The notes beneath the pieces are model-generated. The model had not been told where the DNA came from, searched no databases, and worked only from the letters and a program-made list of their open reading frames with translations. The translations under genes were made by a program, and so were the position numbers. Positions 1 through 5,053 of a DNA stretch of 6,201 nucleotides are shown in pieces; position 1 is the first letter of the stretch, and the number at the start of each line of letters is the position of its first letter. Source of the stretch: Lachnospiraceae bacterium UBA7110 (GTDB taxonomy: Bacteria; Bacillota; Clostridia; Lachnospirales; Lachnospiraceae); assembly GCA_002492295.1 (NCBI GenBank), contig DKYC01000033.1, forward strand, positions 1 through 6,201, read 5' to 3'.

Positions 1-105
1 CTGAAAAAGGTCGGAAAAGCCATCATTGATACCACCGTTACAAAAGACGAAATTAAGGCTGGAATTCATGAAATTTATTTTTCTGAAGAGGATTGGGATG
101 AATAG
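1..105 (+). CDS. 3' end of an unidentified protein gene (partial)
   Basis: The frame starting at base 1 is open for 34 codons and stops at TAG 103-105. The visible tail begins LKKVGKAII and ends FSEEDWDE. It is acidic at the end and has no membrane segment. The gene starts outside the window. Its last 8 nt overlap the lspA start (ATG 98-100), a tight arrangement that suggests one operon and translational coupling. In many Clostridia the gene before lspA encodes a DivIVA-like or other cell-division-cluster protein, but nothing in these 34 residues is diagnostic, so no product is named. That it is a genuine coding end is inferred from the open frame and from the lspA ribosome binding site lying inside it. 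Confidence 0.6.
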   Translation: MKKVGKAIIDTTVTKDEIKAGIHEIYFSEEDWDE

Positions 106-574
106 AAAAAAAGTCATTTTGTTTATAGTGGATTTTGTTTTAGCCGCCCTTTTGATTGCGGCTGATCAGATAGCAAAGTATTTTGCCGTCCTTCGGCTAA
201 AAAACCAGGCACCTTTTTCGGTTGTGGATGGTGTTTTTGAGTTTCATTATCTTGAAAACAGGGGCGCAGCATTCGGCATGCTGCAGGGGCAGAAATTTTT
301 CTTTGTTTTCATTGCGGCAGTCATTCTTGGCATCATTGTTTATGTGCTTTGGAAAGTGCCTTATCAAAAACGGTATATTAAGCTCCATATGACACTTGTA
401 TTTATTGCAAGTGGTGCAGTCGGAAATTTAATTGACCGGGTACGGTATGATTATGTCGTTGATTTTTTGTATTTCAGCCTGATTAATTTTCCGGTCTTCA
501 ATGTAGCGGATATCTATGTGACTCTTGCCGCAATTTACCTTGCAATCCTTCTTATATTTGTCTACAAGGAATAG
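98..574 (+). CDS. lspA: Lipoprotein signal peptidase (signal peptidase II)
   Basis: This membrane aspartyl protease (family A8) cleaves the signal peptide of lipid-modified prolipoproteins just before the diacylglyceryl-cysteine. The product is 158 aa, normal for the family (about 150-170). Visible family motifs are DQIAK at 23-27, ENRGAAFGM at 53-61, GNLIDR at 109-114 with VVDF at 120-123, and FNVADIY at 134-140. By family knowledge the catalytic pair is D122 and D138, and both are present. Four membrane segments lie near 6-24, 66-85, 96-112 and 134-156. The start is ATG 98 because GAAGAGG (85-91) lies 6 nt upstream and the next residues (MNRKKVILF) form the usual short basic N-terminus. The frame is open back to base 26, but that part reads through the upstream gene in another frame and has no ribosome binding site. 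The gene overlaps its upstream neighbour by 8 nt and precedes rluD. Confidence 0.96.
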   Translation: MNRKKVILFIVDFVLAALLIAADQIAKYFAVLRLKNQAPFSVVDGVFEFHYLENRGAAFGMLQGQKFFFVFIAAVILGIIVYVLWKVPYQKRYIKLHMTLVFIASGAVGNLIDRVRYDYVVDFLYFSLINFPVFNVADIYVTLAAIYLAILLIFVYKE

Positions 575-579
575 GATTT

Positions 580-611
580 GGAATTTCTTACCTTTCGGAC
601 AAAGAAGTTCC
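580..611 (+). other. Hairpin in the lspA-rluD gap
   Basis: GGAATTTCTT (580-589) can pair with AAGAAGTTCC (602-611): ten base pairs including one U-G, around a 12-nt loop (590-601). No run of T follows (the next bases are GTGATTTAAAATAAGG), so it is unlikely to be an intrinsic terminator. It starts 5 nt after the lspA stop and ends about 13 nt before the rluD ribosome binding site. It could be an mRNA processing or stability element that sets the lspA:rluD ratio. That role is inference; the pairing is seen directly. Confidence 0.45.
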
Positions 612-643
612 GTGATTTAAAATAAGGGGGAACAAAACAGCTT

Positions 644-1567
644 ATGGATGCGGACGAGGTTGTTTTCGAGGCAGCATTGGAGATGGAAGGAGAGCGTATA
701 GATAAGTGTATCAGCAATTATCTGGGCACCCTTTCAAGAAGCTATATCCAAAAGATGATTAAGGACGGAAACGTACTGGTAAATGATACATCCGTCAAGG
801 CAAATTACAGGGTGAGAGTGGATGACAGGATTCGGTTCACTGTTCCGAAATCCATAGAGCCGGATATTCCCGCACAGGAGATTCCGTTGGATATCCTGTA
901 TGAGGATGCGGATTTGTTGATTGTCAATAAACCCAAAAACATGGTCGTACATCCTGCACCCGGACATTATGAGGGAACGCTTGTGAATGCCATCCTGTAT
1001 CATTGCCGCGGTGCACTTTCAGGGATTAACGGCGTTCTGCGACCCGGAATTGTGCATCGGATAGACAAGGATACGACGGGCTCCCTGATTATCTGTAAAA
1101 ACGATAAGACGCACCATGCTATTGCAGCACTTTTAAAGACACATGACATTACAAGAACTTATCGTGCCATTGTTTTCGGGGTTATCCGGGAAGATGAGGG
1201 CACCATATCCGCTCCGATAGGGCGTCATCCCACGGACCGGAAAAAAATGGCAGTAAACGAAAAAAACGGGAAGCACGCCGTTACGCATTACAGGGTTTTG
1301 GAGCGCTTTCAAGGATATACGTATGTGGAATGTCAGCTTGAGACGGGAAGGACACATCAGATTCGTGTGCATATGGCAAGCATTGGGCATCCGCTGCTTG
1401 GCGACATGACTTATACAAGCCAAAAGGCTCCCTTTAAACTGGAAGGTCAGGCGCTTCACGCCATGACAATCGGGTTTATCCATCCGACATTCCATAAATA
1501 TATGGAATTTGTGGCACCACTTCCGGAATATTTTACAAATCTGCTGGAAGTTTTGAGATGCAGATAA
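644..1567 (+). CDS. rluD: Large-subunit rRNA pseudouridine synthase, RluA/RluD family (YlyB-like)
   Basis: The enzyme isomerises uridine to pseudouridine in RNA. E. coli RluD modifies 23S rRNA helix 69 (U1911, U1915, U1917), and this protein probably has a similar target. At 307 aa it has family-typical length. An S4 RNA-binding domain spans about 17-68 (GERIDK, SRSYIQKMIKDGNV). The catalytic domain follows, with VNKPKNMVVHPAPGH at 94-108, the catalytic loop VHRIDKDTTG at 137-146 (catalytic Asp D141), and LETGRTHQIRVHMASIGHP at 232-250. The B. subtilis homologue ylyB also lies directly after lspA, which supports orthology. The start is ATG 644. Its purine-rich AAGGGGGAA lies 13 nt or so upstream, longer than ideal. 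An in-frame ATG at 683 would cut into the S4 domain and is less likely. A terminator follows the stop. Confidence 0.95.
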   Translation: MDADEVVFEAALEMEGERIDKCISNYLGTLSRSYIQKMIKDGNVLVNDTSVKANYRVRVDDRIRFTVPKSIEPDIPAQEIPLDILYEDADLLIVNKPKNMVVHPAPGHYEGTLVNAILYHCRGALSGINGVLRPGIVHRIDKDTTGSLIICKNDKTHHAIAALLKTHDITRTYRAIVFGVIREDEGTISAPIGRHPTDRKKMAVNEKNGKHAVTHYRVLERFQGYTYVECQLETGRTHQIRVHMASIGHPLLGDMTYTSQKAPFKLEGQALHAMTIGFIHPTFHKYMEFVAPLPEYFTNLLEVLRCR

Positions 1568-1584
1568 ACAAAATGGATTATCAT

Positions 1585-1638
1585 TGACGCACAATAGGCA
1601 CTTATGAATGAAAAAGTGTTGGTATTGTGCGTTATTTT
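1585..1638 (+). terminator. Intrinsic terminator after rluD
   Basis: TGACGCACAATA (1585-1596) pairs with TATTGTGCGTTA (1623-1634), 12 bp with one G-U. The stem continues inward with GGCACTT (1597-1603) against AAGTGTT (1614-1620), separated by a 2-nt bulge (GG 1621-1622). The apical loop is 10 nt. TTTTGT follows directly. The U-tract is short, but the stem is long and stable and sits 17 nt past the rluD stop, as expected for the end of the lspA-rluD unit. Confidence 0.75.
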
Positions 1639-1641
1639 GTG

Positions 1642-1657
1642 TTGTGCATCTGCACAA
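1642..1657. promoter_or_regulatory. 16-bp dyad TTGTG-N6-CACAA, possible operator
   Basis: TTGTGCATCTGCACAA is a perfect inverted repeat (7-bp arms, 2-bp centre). Its 5-6-5 layout resembles the site architecture used by CRP/FNR-family regulators, although the sequence matches no consensus I can name with certainty. The centre lies about 88 bp upstream of the predicted transcription start of the cstA unit, an acceptable position for an upstream activator. As RNA it would be a 6-bp stem with an ATCT tetraloop just after the rluD terminator, so it may simply be terminator-associated. The symmetry is seen; any regulatory role is inference. Confidence 0.35.
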
Positions 1658-1702
1658 AGTGTAGAAATTGTAAAAAAAATATAATCAAAATATAAAATAA
1701 AA

Positions 1703-1730
1703 TTGAAATTTTATAGATTAGTGATATAAT
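1703..1730 (+). promoter_or_regulatory. Sigma-A-type extended -10 promoter for the unknown gene-cstA unit
   Basis: The -35 box is TTGAAA (1703-1708), and the -10 box is a perfect TATAAT (1725-1730) after a 16-bp spacer. A TG one base before the -10 (1722-1723) makes it an extended -10 promoter. Transcription is expected to start near 1737, giving a leader of about 77 nt before the ATG at 1814. The flanks are very A/T-rich. The -35 also sits inside an AAAATT-GA-AATTTT symmetry (1699-1712), which may be chance in such sequence. No obvious cre box was seen. Confidence 0.75.
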
Positions 1731-1781
1731 AAATATTTAGAATAACAGTTGGTGTTTATCTGTATTCTAAATATTTATTAT
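1726..1781. repeat. 19-bp perfect inverted repeat spanning -10 box and 5' leader
   Basis: Bases 1726-1744 (core AATAAATATTTAGAATA) are exactly complementary in reverse to 1763-1781 (core TATTCTAAATATTTATT). Inside, CAG 1746-1748 can also pair with CTG 1760-1762 across a one-base bulge, leaving an 11-nt loop. The left arm overlaps the -10 box and the predicted start site. A transcript starting near 1737 would still fold TTTAGAATA-CAG against its partner at its extreme 5' end. It could be a DNA operator, a 5' stabilising hairpin, or an early pausing structure. It is not followed by a T-run and does not cover the ribosome binding site (1803-1806). The complementarity is seen; the role is inference. 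Confidence 0.6.
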
Positions 1782-1813
1782 TTGCTTTGTCATGGATGCT
1801 ATGGAGAACTAAT

Positions 1814-2341
1814 ATGACACAATATACTAGAGAGCATGCTGTTGAAAAGCTTCTCGAAAGCTATAAGGCATACTATAACATTAAGCTGTCTGATGAACCG
1901 CAGAAGCCGTTAAAGGCGGTTTGCGAATTTTTTGAGCATTCCGAAAAATTTGTGCTTTCAAAAAAGGCGGAACTTTGGTCTGCTGACTGCGAGGAGTTTA
2001 TTTATCTGTATGAAATGGAGCACCTCACCAAAGAGCTTTTTGAGGAATGCAGAGATTTTACAAAGGAAGACGGTTTAAAGAGGGCAAATATCGGACCGGG
2101 ACATATGGTTACTTACATTACCCCCGTATTTGTGTGTGATACCTGTGATGCGGCTGCAAGAAAAGAGGTAAAACGGTGCCGTATCTATAAAAGCTTTCAA
2201 TTTTCCCTGCACGGTTGGATGGATTTGCGTGCTGCCGTTTATGAAATTTCCAATAATACGGTTTTCACAAACGCTGCCGGAAGATGTGTCGGGAAAGTTT
2301 TGAAAAATGTTTTATTCCAAAAGAAAAGGAGATGTTTTTAA
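1814..2341 (+). CDS. Conserved-looking protein of unknown function, coupled to cstA
   Basis: I do not recognise the family. The product is 175 aa, with no signal peptide or membrane segment, so probably cytoplasmic. The first half is charged and helical in character (EKLLESYKAYYNIKL, 11-25; acidic stretch EHLTKELFEECRDF, 69-82). The second half is more structured-looking, with VFVCDTCD (105-112) holding a CxxC pair (C108, C111), then SLHGWMDLRAAVYEISNNTVF (131-151) and a basic end KKRRCF. Eight cysteines in 175 residues (37, 59, 79, 108, 111, 122, 158, 174) is many for a cytoplasmic protein; metal binding or redox sensing is possible but unproven. The start is ATG 1814, with GGAG (1803-1806) 7 nt upstream; a TTG at 1787 in frame lacks a site. 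Its stop TAA overlaps the cstA ATG by one base (TAATG), so the two are very likely translationally coupled. This suggests a role with, or control of, the transporter. Confidence 0.85.
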   Translation: MTQYTREHAVEKLLESYKAYYNIKLSDEPQKPLKAVCEFFEHSEKFVLSKKAELWSADCEEFIYLYEMEHLTKELFEECRDFTKEDGLKRANIGPGHMVTYITPVFVCDTCDAAARKEVKRCRIYKSFQFSLHGWMDLRAAVYEISNNTVFTNAAGRCVGKVLKNVLFQKKRRCF

Positions 2342-4053
2342 TGAACACATTGGTATTATTGCTTATTTGTGTTGCTGTTCTTGTTGGCGGCTATATCTTT
2401 TACGGAAAATGGCTCTGCCAGCAGTGGGGTGTAGGGGAAAGTAAGGAAGAAACACCTGCACACACCATGTCGGACGGTGTTGACTATGTTCCGGCAAAGG
2501 CACCCGTATTAATGGGGCATCATTTTTCTTCCATTGCCGGTGCAGGACCGATTACAGGACCAATCGGTGCGGCGATGTTTGGCTGGCTGCCCGTTACGCT
2601 TTGGGTATTGGTCGGGGGGATTTTCTTTGGCGGTGTACATGACTTTGGAGCGCTCTTTGCCTCTATCCGCCACAAGGGACAGTCGATTGGTGAAATTATT
2701 TCCACCAATATGAGCCGCCGCGCAAAGAGATTATTTATCATCTTTGCATACCTTACGCTCATCCTTGTCGTGGCAGCATTTGCTTCCATTGTAGCTTCAA
2801 CTTTTGGTGCTACTTATGACGACGGCGTATTAAATGCATCGGCAAGCGCATCGAATGCATCTGTAGCGATGGTTTCCCTTTTGTTTATTGTCATTGCGGT
2901 TATTTTTGGTTTTTGCGTATACCGCCGCAATACGCCGATGCTGATATCAACTGTTTTAGGTGTTTTGGCAATTGTGCTCTGTATGGCAATCGGTATGAAT
3001 TACCATCCAATCTACCTTTCATCAAAAACATGGATGATTATTGTCGGTATTTATATTGCAATCGCATCCGTAACGCCGGTATGGATTTTACTTCAGCCGC
3101 GTGATTATCTGAGCTCGTTTTTACTTTATGCGATGCTGATTGTGGCATTTGTTGGCGTTATTGGTGCACATCCCAATATTGATCCGGAGCTGTTTCCTGC
3201 ATTTGCGGGATTTGCCGTTGATAATGGGAATGGAATACAGTATCTCTTCCCGATTTTATTTACAACGGTTGCCTGCGGAGCCATTTCCGGTTTCCATTCC
3301 CTTGTTTCATCAGGCACGACATCAAAGCAGCTTGACAAGGAAACGGATGCAAAGCCAATCGCGTACGGCGGAATGCTGCTTGAATGTGTATTGGCAGTCC
3401 TTACGCTCTGTGCAATTGCATATGCAAGGCAGACAGGACATACTGCAGGTGCAACCGATATTTTTGCAGGCGGAATCGCAGCAATGGTGGCAGCAATTCC
3501 AGGTTTTGCGGGACTTGAAAATATTCTTTATACCCTGTTAATTCTTACATATTCCGCATTCTGCCTGACTTCCTTGGATACAGCGACACGTTTGGCACGT
3601 TTTATGTTCCAGGAGTTTTGGCTGGAGCCGGGACAAACCGTAGGAGATATCAAGGATGGTTGGAAGAAGGTTATGGTAAATCCTTACTTTGCGACAATCA
3701 TTACGGTTGTTTTAGGAATTGCACTTGGTATGACAGGCTACAGTAAGATTTGGGGACTGTTTGGCGCGGCAAACCAGCTTCTTGCCGGCTTGGGACTTCT
3801 TGCCGTTGCAACATGGCTTGGCAATGTCGGAAAGAATAATAAGATGTTCCTGTTTCCCATGGCATTTATGATGGTTGTTACAATCTGTTCGCTAATCCTT
3901 ACCGTAAAAAATCAGATTGGACTGATTGCAGCAGGAGGCGCGGACTGGGGACCCTGGGCACAGACGGTTTTAGGCATTCTGTTGATTATACTGGCGATTA
4001 TTCTTGTTATTGAGGGAATACAGACGCTTACCAAAAAGAAAAAAACAGCATAG
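2341..4053 (+). CDS. cstA: CstA-family transporter (carbon starvation protein; pyruvate/peptide uptake type)
   Basis: This is a polytopic inner-membrane protein of the CstA/BtsT family. E. coli BtsT is a pyruvate:H+ symporter, and E. coli CstA is linked to pyruvate and peptide uptake during carbon limitation. Family blocks seen are GHHFSSIAGAGPITGPIGAA (59-78), GGVHDFGALF (97-106), LQPRDYLSSF (251-260), ACGAISGFHSLVSSGTTSKQ (311-330), LDTATRLARF (412-421) and IWGLFGAANQLLAGLG (470-485). At 570 aa it is shorter than the E. coli proteins (about 700) but like many Gram-positive members. Numerous hydrophobic segments run from residue 3 to about 560, then a basic KKKK tail. The start is ATG 2341 with GGAG (2328-2331) 9 nt upstream; the in-frame ATG 2332 abuts GGAG and is unlikely. 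It overlaps the upstream gene by one base and ends the operon. No YbdD-like small gene follows. The substrate cannot be read from sequence. Confidence 0.95.
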   Translation: MNTLVLLLICVAVLVGGYIFYGKWLCQQWGVGESKEETPAHTMSDGVDYVPAKAPVLMGHHFSSIAGAGPITGPIGAAMFGWLPVTLWVLVGGIFFGGVHDFGALFASIRHKGQSIGEIISTNMSRRAKRLFIIFAYLTLILVVAAFASIVASTFGATYDDGVLNASASASNASVAMVSLLFIVIAVIFGFCVYRRNTPMLISTVLGVLAIVLCMAIGMNYHPIYLSSKTWMIIVGIYIAIASVTPVWILLQPRDYLSSFLLYAMLIVAFVGVIGAHPNIDPELFPAFAGFAVDNGNGIQYLFPILFTTVACGAISGFHSLVSSGTTSKQLDKETDAKPIAYGGMLLECVLAVLTLCAIAYARQTGHTAGATDIFAGGIAAMVAAIPGFAGLENILYTLLILTYSAFCLTSLDTATRLARFMFQEFWLEPGQTVGDIKDGWKKVMVNPYFATIITVVLGIALGMTGYSKIWGLFGAANQLLAGLGLLAVATWLGNVGKNNKMFLFPMAFMMVVTICSLILTVKNQIGLIAAGGADWGPWAQTVLGILLIILAIILVIEGIQTLTKKKKTA

Positions 4054-4068
4054 TGTAGGTTTTTTTAT

Positions 4069-4108
4069 AGACTTCACAGGTGAATTCTGCTTGTGGAGTC
4101 TTTTTCTT
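4069..4108 (+). terminator. Intrinsic terminator after cstA
   Basis: AGACTTCACAGG (4069-4080) pairs with CTTGTGGAGTCT (4090-4101) over 12 positions, two of them G-U, around a 9-nt loop. TTTTTCTTTC follows from 4101. It lies 15 nt after the cstA stop and separates this unit from the next gene, which has its own promoter. Confidence 0.88.
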
Positions 4109-4137
4109 TCAGTTTTTGGCATTTTTGCTATAAAATA

Positions 4138-4166
4138 TTGCTATTTTTTGCTGTTAATAGTATAAT
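4138..4166 (+). promoter_or_regulatory. Sigma-A-type promoter for the cytidylate-kinase-like gene
   Basis: The -35 is TTGCTA (4138-4143, four of six consensus bases), and the -10 is a perfect TATAAT (4161-4166) with a 17-bp spacer. Transcription would start near 4173, about 50 nt before ATG 4224. The position just after the cstA terminator supports an independent transcript. The -35 is weak, so strength is uncertain. Confidence 0.6.
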
Positions 4167-4223
4167 ATACATAAAATAGAACAATTTCTTTTATCAGAAG
4201 CAAATAGGAAAGGCGGTGTATAT

Positions 4224-4853
4224 ATGAATACGATTATTACAATAGGACGGCAGTTTGGCTCAGGAGGACATGAAATAGGGGAAAAACTGGCAAATCACTA
4301 TGGAATAAAATGTTTTGATAAGGAATTGCTTTCCCGTGCGGCAAAGGAAAGTGGTTTTTGTGAGGAAATGTTGAAAAACCATGATGAACGTCCGACTAAT
4401 TCATTTCTCTATAATTTGGTTATGGATACATATACCTTTGGTTATAATTCATCATCGTTTGTCGATATGCCAATCAGTCACAAGGTTTTTATGGCACAGT
4501 TTGATACGATAAAAAAAATTGCGGAGGAAGAGCCTTGTGTCATTGTAGGGCGTTGTGCGGATTACGCACTGCAGGAATACAAAAACTGCCTTCACCTTTT
4601 TATCCATGCAGACGAAGAGGCTAAGATTGACCGCATTATGAAGAAATATGACATTACCGCCGATAAGGCACGTGAAATGATGACGAAAAAAGACAGGCAG
4701 CGCCAAAGCTACTATAATTATTACTCCACTAAGAAATGGGGGCGCTCTGACAGCTATGACCTTTCCATCAACAGCAGCATTTTAGGTATTGACGGAACGG
4801 TTAAACTGATTATCCAGTATATTGAGGATTTTGAAGCGAAAAATAAGAAATAA
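4224..4853 (+). CDS. Cytidylate kinase-like family protein (Cytidylate_kin2 type)
   Basis: A predicted cytosolic P-loop NMP-kinase-fold protein of 209 aa. The N-terminus ITIGRQFGSGGHEIGEKLA (5-23) is the glycine-rich nucleotide loop. As usual in this subfamily it reads GSGG, with glycine (G15) where classical Cmk has the Walker A lysine, so CMP kinase activity should not be assumed. FDKELLSRAA (31-40) and CVIVGRCADYAL (105-116) match core strands of the fold. The conserved lid-like stretch KKDRQRQSYYNYYSTKKWG (155-173) and YDLSINSSILGIDGT (178-192) follow; both are hallmarks of the group. Its substrate is unknown. The start is ATG 4224, with AGGCGGTG (4211-4218) 5 nt upstream. It has its own promoter and terminator and appears monocistronic. 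The ordinary cmk gene normally lies elsewhere, so this is probably a paralogue. Confidence 0.88.
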   Translation: MNTIITIGRQFGSGGHEIGEKLANHYGIKCFDKELLSRAAKESGFCEEMLKNHDERPTNSFLYNLVMDTYTFGYNSSSFVDMPISHKVFMAQFDTIKKIAEEEPCVIVGRCADYALQEYKNCLHLFIHADEEAKIDRIMKKYDITADKAREMMTKKDRQRQSYYNYYSTKKWGRSDSYDLSINSSILGIDGTVKLIIQYIEDFEAKNKK

Positions 4854-4865
4854 TACTGGCATCAT

Positions 4866-4909
4866 AGATAAACTCCTTTGCTTTTATATGAGGGAGTTTA
4901 TCTTTTTTT
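4866..4909 (+). terminator. Intrinsic terminator after the cytidylate-kinase-like gene
   Basis: AGATAAACTCC (4866-4876) pairs perfectly with GGAGTTTATCT (4893-4903), 11 bp, extendable by U-G and U-A inside to leave a 12-nt loop. A run of seven T (4903-4909) follows. It begins 13 nt after the stop. Read on the other strand there is no U-tract, so it acts for the + strand only. Confidence 0.92.
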
Positions 4910-4931
4910 GGAAGAGTGAAATCTATTTATT

Positions 4932-4972
4932 CGCAAAAGAATAGTTTAACGAATAGTTAACTGCGTTTTTTT
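4932..4972 (+). repeat. Near-perfect tandem repeat with weak hairpin and T-run
   Basis: GAATAGTTTAAC (4939-4950) is followed at once by GAATAGTTAAC (4951-4961), the same unit with one T lost. The same bases can fold as AGTTTAAC/GTTAACT (7 bp, one bulge, loop GAATA), followed by GCG and seven T (4966-4972). CGC at 4932-4934 could pair with that GCG. It may be a weak back-up terminator behind the strong one at 4866-4909, or a chance A/T-rich arrangement. Confidence 0.4.
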
Positions 4973-4998
4973 AAGCTTAATTCTATTTTTTATATAAT

Positions 4999-5034
4999 AA
5001 AAACAGGCAGCCAGCTTGGAGGTACTGACTGCCT
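4999..5034 (-). terminator. Intrinsic terminator of the AI-2E-family gene
   Basis: Read on the - strand, AGGCAGTCAG (5034-5025) pairs with CTGGCTGCCT (5014-5005), 10 bp with one U-G, around a 10-nt loop. G and five T (5003-4999) then follow. It begins about 20 nt after the stop codon. On the + strand the wobble becomes a C-A mismatch, and a T-run (5040-5047) follows after 5 nt, so weak activity in both directions is possible. Confidence 0.85.
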
Positions 5035-5053
5035 AGAGATTTTTTTATTTTCT

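Noticed and set aside
26..97. Longer lspA start at base 26 (24 extra residues)
   Set aside because: It lies inside the upstream gene in another frame, has no ribosome binding site, and would add a charged extension atypical for LspA; ATG 98 has GAAGAGG 6 nt upstream.
1133..1657. 174-codon open frame on the - strand
   Set aside because: It is antisense to most of rluD and its terminator, has no family motif, and rluD is unambiguous here.
1680..1685. A second TATAAT as an additional promoter
   Set aside because: No acceptable -35 element lies 16-18 bp upstream; the downstream TTGAAA/TG-TATAAT pair is far better.
1699..1712. AAAATT-GA-AATTTT symmetry over the -35 box as a CodY-like operator
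   Set aside because: The arms are in the opposite order to the CodY consensus (AATTTTC-GAAAATT), and six-base A/T symmetries are expected by chance in this A/T-rich stretch.
1658..1813. Riboswitch or small RNA in the cstA-unit leader
   Set aside because: The leader is only about 77 nt with a single hairpin, no terminator and no recognisable aptamer core; kept only as an inverted repeat.
3140..3541. 133-codon open frame on the + strand within cstA
   Set aside because: Out-of-frame shadow of the conserved CstA core, with no ribosome binding site or motif.
4971..4980. TTAAGCTTAA palindrome as a regulatory site
   Set aside because: A 10-bp A/T-rich palindrome between convergent gene ends, with no promoter to regulate; probably chance.
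4970..4998. TATAAT at 4993-4998 as a + strand promoter
   Set aside because: The -35 position (TTTAAG) is poor and there is no + strand gene downstream, only the antisense of the AI-2E-family gene.
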